A stretch of 12,954 nucleotides of DNA, from NCBI GenBank assembly GCA_025266875.1, contig JALLLT010000166.1, forward strand, positions 1-12,954, given 5' to 3'. Every line of letters begins with the position of its first letter. The stretch's first letter is position 1. The position numbers and the translations under genes were made by a program. The stretch is from Fennellomyces sp. T-0311. Lineage: Eukaryota; Mucoromycota; Mucoromycetes; Mucorales; Lichtheimiaceae. Under the pieces are notes generated by a model that saw only the letters and a program-made list of their open reading frames with translations, was not told where the DNA came from and did not search any database. Shown here piece after piece: positions 8,655 to 12,954 of the stretch.

Positions 8655-9721
8655 CCAAATGCCCTGAATGTCAAATGTTCAATATTGGCAAACACGGATA
8701 CTCACCTTTGCGACGTATTACCGCTGACAACGTTGGAGATCACTGGGCAATAGACCTAGCTGAAATGTCCATGACAACGTCACAGGGTAACAACTACATA
8801 CTCGTAATGGTCGATATCTTCTCACGTTTCTGCATTCTGCGTGCAATTCCAGATAAATCGGCACTGATCATTGCAAAACAACTCGTCGACGTATTCAACC
8901 TTGTTGGATGGCCTAAAGTCCTGCAATCGGACAATGGTACCGAGTTTGTGAATGAACTTGTGCGTCTGGTGGTCGAACACTCCGGAATCGATCGTCGTTT
9001 GGTCACACCATATCATCCTCGCGCAAATGGGGTTGCCGAGAAATGGGTGCACACGACAAAGTCTGTAATCGTCAAGAGGTTGCAAGGGAGAAAGATGGAT
9101 TGGGACCTGTTCCTTTCCAGTGCACAACTGAGCATCAACAGCAAGCATGCCAAGCTGCACGGATCCCGACCATTCTCACTGATGTTTGCAAGACAGCCGA
9201 ACTTTTGGCAAGATTATACCGGAACCGACTCTGGGGACATGAAAGCTGCTCGCACTTCTGATCGTAGATTGGAAGAGATGGAGAAGGTAGTAATACCGGC
9301 CATAGCTGAGCGCGTCAAAGCCCTACACGATGCTCAAGACGAGAAGTTCAACAAGAACAATCGCATTCTTCCTGAATTTCCAGTTGGTAGTAAGGTCATG
9401 ATTATGAATGTTAACCGGAAGTCCAAGACGGATGCCCGTTATGAAGGTCCTTACACCGTGCATGGCAGACGATCTGGAAAAAGCGGACCTTATGTTCTCA
9501 CTGATGAGACAGGGGCGCTGTTGGCGCGGGATATTCCACCTTCCCACATCAAACTGATCTCACAAGACACTGTCGCATCTGGCGAAGACTTTTACGAGAT
9601 TCAAATATTGTGGATCATGAGGGTCGAAATGGTAATTACAAGTACCGGGTTCGCTGGAAAGGCTACACAGCCAAGGATGACACATGGGAACCTCCAGAGC
9701 ACTTCAACGACCGTACGCTGA
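8396..9721 (+). pseudogene. integrase of element B, separate reading frame
   Basis: This frame opens after a stop at 8393 and is -1 to the preceding frame. Integrase similarity begins in the overlap, so no ATG of its own is needed; the first ATG (8597) lies inside the zinc domain and cannot start a whole enzyme. The HHCC motif has His at 8555 and 8567 and Cys at 8660 and 8669. The catalytic core has Asp at 8753, Asp at 8930 and Glu at 9038, with exactly 35 residues between the last two. A GPY/F module (YEGPY, near 9445) follows. After about 9602 the frame runs into a meaningless tail ending at 9721, while the chromodomain continues in the next frame. All catalytic residues are present; expression would need a frameshift or a corrected sequence. 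Confidence 0.88.
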
Positions 9722-9825
9722 TTGAGAAATATTGGCAGCGTCGTCAACCCGACCAGCAGAAACGCAAACGAGCAGCTAATCCAACACGCCGCTCTACTCG
9801 TTCTACGAAACAAAGACGTACTTAG
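9602..9825 (+). pseudogene. chromodomain at integrase C-terminus of element B
   Basis: A chromodomain is visible in the frame that ends at 9825. It has YRVRWKGY, then a DDTWEP segment, then a C-terminal helix around LIEKYW, and a basic Lys/Arg-rich tail. These carry the aromatic residues expected of the methyl-lysine cage, the first being supplied by the FYEIQ segment just before the frame change. The domain is out of frame with the integrase by one base. A lost base in the short A run near 9602-9607 explains it. An ATG at 9610 is internal to the domain and unlikely to be a true start. In chromoviruses this domain directs integration toward chromatin bearing histone methyl marks. Confidence 0.85.
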
Positions 9826-9935
9826 GTTGTCTTTTCTCAAGCACTTTTCTCCCACTGGGTTTTCACTGAGTTTTTCAAGACTACACCTATACCACAAGTA
9901 CTTTATATCAGCTTATCTTACCGGTTGATCCAACC

Positions 9936-9948
9936 TGGAAGGGGGTAA
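9936..9948 (+). other. 3' polypurine tract of element B
   Basis: GGAAGGGGG followed by TAA lies immediately before the TGTTGT that opens the 3' LTR, 110 bases after the chromodomain stop. This is the expected site of plus-strand priming by RNase H cleavage. The stretch 9826-9935 between the stop and the tract shows no other feature and is the 3' untranslated part. Confidence 0.8.
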
Positions 9949-10400
9949 TGTTGTATCCAACATGAACATAATCACTGATCAGTATCTCGGAACGGTTATC
10001 TCTCACTTTCCTTTTTGGTAAAACTCACTCATGCAGACATATCTTCCATATCCGGCATATTGTCATAGACGTTATCATGAACGCGTGTCAACAGCTATCA
10101 CTTAGCTTATCGTTATCCGTTATGGACCGGCTCCATAACGATAGACATCACTCGTTTCTCAATAACACCCCAACATGACATACGTAATGGATATACAGGT
10201 ATAATCATGATATGACCTTGGATAACATCGGTAATAGGAAGTCCCATCCATGATAAGCATTTAATATAAATAGAGCGAACTCTTCATCAATAAACTACAG
10301 TTTTCTGAGTCTCGTTGACTTCTATTGTCCCTTTTCGATACTCGCTACTTCGCTCTTATCTCAGTAATGAAGTTAATTCTTCAATGGCAAGACAATCACA
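9949..10400 (+). repeat. 3' LTR of element B (right end approximate)
   Basis: The LTR starts with TGTTGTATCC directly after the polypurine tract. It contains a TATAAATA box and an AATAAA signal. The right end is not certain, since no second LTR is in the window; a TGT...ACA element ending at 10400 (CAATCACA) is my best choice. The U3 part repeats CGTTATC-like words on both strands (near 9991, 10070, 10111, 10136, 10218) and holds a 9-bp stem, CGTTATGGA/TCCATAACG, at 10118-10140. Confidence 0.72.
10265..10294 (+). promoter_or_regulatory. TATA box and poly(A) signal in LTR of element B
   Basis: TATAAATA is at 10265-10272 and AATAAA at 10289-10294, 24 bases start to start. This is the same spacing as in element A's LTR. 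It could drive transcription from this LTR rightward into the repeat region. Confidence 0.6.
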
Positions 10401-10449
10401 TGGGTAATTCTTAAGTTAATGTTGTACATACAAAGTCAACCGTTCTTAA

Positions 10450-10790
10450 AATGCCAAGGACGCACATATGCTTAAACTTCTAGACGCGTCCTTAAAATGA
10501 AAAAGTGTCATACAACTCTATATTATGCAGCTTACTATTTTTACCGACAGTCTGAATGTAGGACAGCATCCAAAACGGGCAATCTATTGTATTGAAAAAC
10601 GTGATAGTAATGCGTATTAAGCTGACGTCTAAGGGATCAAGCAATGCCGCCAAGAGGGAAAGATACACAGCCAAGAGGATGACGGATGGCCAAGAGAAAG
10701 ACATGCTGCCAAGGAAACATGTTCGTAGTGTGCATGTATTTGTAGGGACGTTTTGTTTATGTAAAAAGATATAAAAGCAGAATCACTGGG
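10450..10790 (+). repeat. Diverged direct repeat, copy 1 (promoter-like, GCCAAG array)
   Basis: This segment aligns by eye with 11545-11870. Shared landmarks in order are GCCAAGG (10453), TATATTATGCAGC (about 10519), ATCCAAAAC with AAAACGTG, a GCCAAG array and TATAAAAG (10770-10777). The array has GCCAAG at 10649, 10670, 10689 and 10708, spaced 21, 19 and 19 bases. No coding region follows the TATA box here. An 8-bp inverted repeat AAGGACGC/GCGTCCTT (10456-10493) is private to this copy. Confidence 0.7.
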
Positions 10791-10799
10791 CGAAAAAGG

Positions 10800-10934
10800 A
10801 ATAATCCCCTAGCGAGAAGTATGAGACTATGCTAGGGGATTATTGACAATCCCGGGTGTAATGCCCCATTTTCAAGACAGAGGATTATTCCAGAGCAACT
10901 CGACGTTATTAATAATCCACTAGAGGATTATTAA
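10800..10934. repeat. Cluster of GGATTATT inverted repeats
   Basis: AATAATCCCCTAGC (10800-10813) and its perfect reverse complement (10831-10844) form a 14-bp stem with a 17-base loop. A single GGATTATT follows at 10882. A second near-palindrome at 10909-10934 has TTAATAATCC and GGATTATTAA arms around ACTAGA. The shared core is CTAGRGGATTATT, present five times in 135 bp in both orientations. Function unknown; it could be protein-binding sites or remains of a transposon end. Confidence 0.75.
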
Positions 10935-11089
10935 AATGAGCGGCGAATCGGAGGGCCCATGTTTTTTATGTAAACGGCAGGTATACAACTTTAACTTTAA
11001 TCTTGGTGTAATGGCGCGGTACATCAAAGCTGTATGGAAGGTTTCTTTTTGTGTAAACGTATACAGGGGCACCGTTCACTGCGCAGAAG

Positions 11090-11129
11090 TAAAAGAATAC
11101 TGTGCTTTTAAAAGCAACGTATTCTTTTA
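11090..11129. repeat. 40-bp near-perfect palindrome
   Basis: Arms of 20 bases meet without a loop around TTTTAAAA and differ at only two symmetric positions. The outer part is AAAAGAATAC against GTATTCTTTT, and the inner part GCTTTTAAAAGC is itself a perfect palindrome. It lies in non-coding DNA between the two repeat copies. A smaller stem, GGGGGT/ACCCCC (11138-11143 with 11162-11167), follows 9 bases later. Confidence 0.75.
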
Positions 11130-11544
11130 AATGGAGTGGGGGTACGTGAGAAACTGCCGGGACCCCCGATTTTGATATAGGAAGATGGTGTTTGCAGCAA
11201 GAAAAAAAGAAACATAAACAACGGCAATGGTGTTCCGAGGTCATGTGTCAGCGAAAGTAAATAAAATACAAGCGTTTAAGCCTAATTTGGAACGTGCGAA
11301 ACAGTAAACCAGCAATGCCGTTTGGCAATGTCAATACGGGAGATGTGCAGTGACTAGTAGTCTTTACAATACACATGAAGGAAGCGAACGGTTTAGTGGG
11401 AAAGCCAGTTTATTTAGGAAAGGGACGGCAATTTTCTGCTCCGGCAGTAAAAAAAGGCGTACTGTTGCTAATCTACTTAATGCTGGCGAGAATGAATGTC
11501 CAATGTCAAGACTGAGTGCTTGCACATAGTCTTTCATTCATGGA

Positions 11545-11870
11545 GCGCCAAGGCAGTATGTAATTTCGCTCTTTTCAGGCACGGTTCTGGATGAGAGATA
11601 TGCAACTTTATATTATGCAGCAAGTTATTTTTACTGCCGATCTGTATAAGGAGACACAAATCCAAAACAGGAAAATCTTTATCATAAAAAACGTGGCCGT
11701 TTAATATTGCTACGAACATAATACATGCGGCCAAGAAAGCAATAGATGTGGCCAAAGAGAGAGGCATGCAGCCAAGGAAACTGGTTAATAGAAAGCACAC
11801 ATTCGTATCTACATTTTATTTTATAACGCGGTGCCGTAATTGAAGAAAAAAGATGAATATAAAAGCACGC
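11545..11870 (+). repeat. Diverged direct repeat, copy 2, upstream of the transposase
   Basis: Same landmarks as copy 1 at offsets of 1063-1094 bases: GCCAAGG (11547), TATATTATGCAGC (about 11609), ATCCAAAAC, a motif array at 11730, 11751 (GCCAAAG) and 11771, and TATAAAAG (11858-11865). Array spacing is 21 and 20 bases. Copy 2 ends just before the transposase ATG, so the duplicated unit is probably the promoter or subterminal region of that element. Confidence 0.7.
11858..11865 (+). promoter_or_regulatory. TATA box of the transposase gene
   Basis: TATAAAAG lies 79 bases before the ATG at 11937 and is conserved in the duplicated upstream copy at 10770. The distance suits a fungal core promoter with a leader of about 50 bases. 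Confidence 0.5.
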
Positions 11871-11936
11871 CAGAAACGCGATCGAAGGATCGGGCATCTA
11901 CACTTCTTCTTGCACACCACACTTACCTCTTTACCA

Positions 11937-12954
11937 ATGTCCAGTCACCAATTGTTTCAATGCTTGTGCGAGACATGTACGCGCCATAATCCTAATGGTA
12001 TGGCCGTAACAGCAGCAACGTACAACGCGCACTATGAGCGCGGTGTTACTGCAATGCTGATGGAATCTATTGGTAAGTCCAAATTATACGGTACCGTGCG
12101 TTATGTTGACCAAGGTATATGCAGATGGTAATCTTGTCGAATCAACCGCAAATACCGAGGAAACCGCGGACCAAAGCCGTGACGAGCCAATGTCTGTTGA
12201 TAACTACGATGGTGGTGGCAACGGTATGCTTCAGAGTAACATCCAGAGGTAGCTTGCTAATGAAAAAATAGGATATACATCGTACCAATCATCAGAACCT
12301 ACACCGGAGCATACACTAGCGCCCTTGTTGCGAACTTTGAGCCAGGAATCTCTGCCGCAAGAGTCATTTCATGACGCAATTACGGAAGATCGGGAGCCGC
12401 TGATCGAGGAGCCAATGGAGGACTTTGATTCCTTGACGAATGACGACGAAGGTTTGTAAAGAAACTTACTGCTGAGGCTAGAGTGCGACCGTTAATATAA
12501 AACTGATATAGATATAAATTCTGACGTACAACCTGACACTCCTTTGAGCGATTTGATCCCACAGCCGCTGCTCTTCATCTTCATGTTTCTTGCTCTGTTC
12601 CTACTGCACCATCTCTCGGAACGGACGTCGACCCTCCTGATTACTTTTGTCATGACGTTAATCCCTCTTATGCATGTCCCAACATTCAACTTTCCTGCTA
12701 CGATATCCACAATTCGTCATTATATCGGATTTCAGGACCTGACAGAGCCTATCGTTATGTACGTTGCTTGCTCAAAATGCCACGCGATCTACCTGCCCTC
12801 CACAGCACCTGACACTTGTGAGACTGTTCGATTGAACGCCGACGTGTGCGCAAACCCATTGTTCAAGGTATCTTCCAATCGTCAGACTCGCGTGCGTCGG
12901 ACGCCATTCAAGCAGTACGCCTACTACCCGGTCAAGTCCGCATTGGAGAAGTTG
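11937..12954 (+). CDS. TNP2-like (CACTA/Plavaka-type) transposase, 5' part, four exons
   Basis: My exon model is 11937-12072, 12125-12223, 12272-12451 and 12512-12954 (open at the right edge), 286 codons so far. All three introns (52, 48 and 60 bases) interrupt codons in phase 1, begin GTAAGT, GTATGC and GTTTGT, end in AG, and have TTGAC, CTAAT and CTGAT branch-like words. Joining them in any other phase fails. Exon 1 has a CXCX2CX2H metal-binding start (CLCETC). Exons 2-3 are acidic and low in complexity. Exon 4 has a strongly hydrophobic stretch, then CSKCHAIY, further cysteines, and a basic region ending in a Pro-x-Lys-x-x-x-x-Tyr-type segment. That order recalls the N-terminal part of fungal TNP2 transposases; the catalytic core would be beyond the window. 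An earlier in-frame ATG at 11853 overlaps the TATA box and was not chosen. Family assignment is from recognition, not a search. Confidence 0.72.

Larger units (their letters stand above)
4913..10400 (+). mobile_element. Ty3/gypsy chromovirus B, 5' end displaced by element A
   Basis: Plus-strand order is gag, protease, RT, RNase H, integrase, chromodomain, polypurine tract, 3' LTR. A chromodomain after the integrase marks it as a chromovirus, a lineage whose chromodomain is known to guide insertion to marked chromatin. Its 5' LTR and PBS are absent: sequence before the gag ATG is just 25 bp and then element A's LTR. Two apparent single-base losses split the coding region into three frames. The right boundary (end of the 3' LTR) is an estimate. 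Confidence 0.9.
10401..11936. other. Gene-poor region between element B and the transposase
   Basis: No convincing protein-coding gene was recognised. Open frames here are under 95 codons, overlap on both strands and match no family I know. The region holds the two diverged repeat copies, the GGATTATT cluster and the 40-bp palindrome. It also holds three similar short segments around TTTATGTAAA near 10755, 10965 and 11049, the last two followed by GTATACA. Nothing distinct was seen in 11170-11540. The region may be the 5' non-coding part of the transposase-bearing element. Confidence 0.55.

Noticed and set aside
10420..10430. TAATGTTGTACA as the start of another LTR
   Set aside because: It resembles the start of LTR B for only about 10 bases and no polypurine tract precedes it.
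10784..10923. CACTG at about 10784 or CACTA at 10918 as the terminal repeat of the transposase element
   Set aside because: Such 5-base words are expected by chance, and the other end of the element is not in the window to compare.
11138..11167. GGGGGT/ACCCCC stem as a terminator
   Set aside because: Nuclear fungal genes do not use such terminators and no gene ends here.
10936..11244. Small open frames of 64 codons (plus) and 92 codons (minus) around 10936-11244
   Set aside because: They overlap on opposite strands, include the palindromes, and show no recognisable domain.
11853..11936. Earlier in-frame ATG at 11853 for the transposase
   Set aside because: It overlaps the TATA box, and the added residues are basic and unlike the CXCX2C start typical of the family.
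12249..12271. A 23-base intron (GTAGCT...TAG) instead of the 48-base intron 2
   Set aside because: Too short for splicing; the GTATGC donor at 12224 gives a normal length and the same branch site.
1..12954. tRNA, rRNA genes or a CRISPR array
   Set aside because: No cloverleaf-like or regularly spaced identical repeats with unique spacers were seen by eye.

Overview
The window looks like a repeat-rich, intergenic piece of a fungal nuclear genome, probably an early-diverging fungus of the Mucoromycota type. That taxonomic guess is an inference. It rests on two fungal-style Ty3/gypsy retrotransposons, the TNP2-like fungal transposase at the right end, and short introns of 48-60 bases with GT...AG ends and CTRAY-like branch sites. 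No host housekeeping gene, tRNA, rRNA or CRISPR array was seen.

Layout. (1) Positions 1-4912, minus strand: Ty3/gypsy element A, cut by the left edge. It has a 320-bp 5' LTR (4593-4912, TGTCGT...ACGACA), a primer-binding site matching the 3' end of initiator tRNA-Met, a broken gag, and a pol (protease, RT, RNase H, integrase) in the -1 frame. A canonical slippery heptamer with a predicted downstream stem lies exactly at the gag-pol overlap. (2) Positions 4913-about 10400, plus strand: Ty3/gypsy chromovirus element B. It has a long gag-protease-RT-RNase H frame, an integrase frame, and a chromodomain in a third frame, followed by a polypurine tract and a 3' LTR. B has no 5' LTR in the window: its gag ATG lies only 25 bp from A's LTR. 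The simplest reading is that A inserted into the 5' end of B (nested insertion), so the rest of B should lie to the left of A. (3) Positions 10401-11936: gene-poor DNA with a diverged direct duplication of about 330 bp (offset about 1.09 kb). Each copy ends in a TATAAAAG box and carries GCCAAG motifs spaced about 20 bp apart. Between the copies are several strong palindromes. (4) Positions 11937-12954: the first four exons of a TNP2-type (CACTA/Plavaka-like) DNA transposase, running off the right edge.

Condition. Both retrotransposons keep their catalytic residues but carry single-base indels, all at short runs of one base. A also has an in-frame stop in gag. These are either decaying copies or assembly errors at homopolymers; one or two of the frame changes may instead be programmed frameshifts. 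The most interesting signals are A's gag-pol frameshift signal, a 15-bp copy of B's polypurine tract at the RNase H-integrase junction, the duplicated promoter-like region with evenly spaced motifs upstream of the transposase, and the matching TATA-to-AATAAA spacing in both LTRs.
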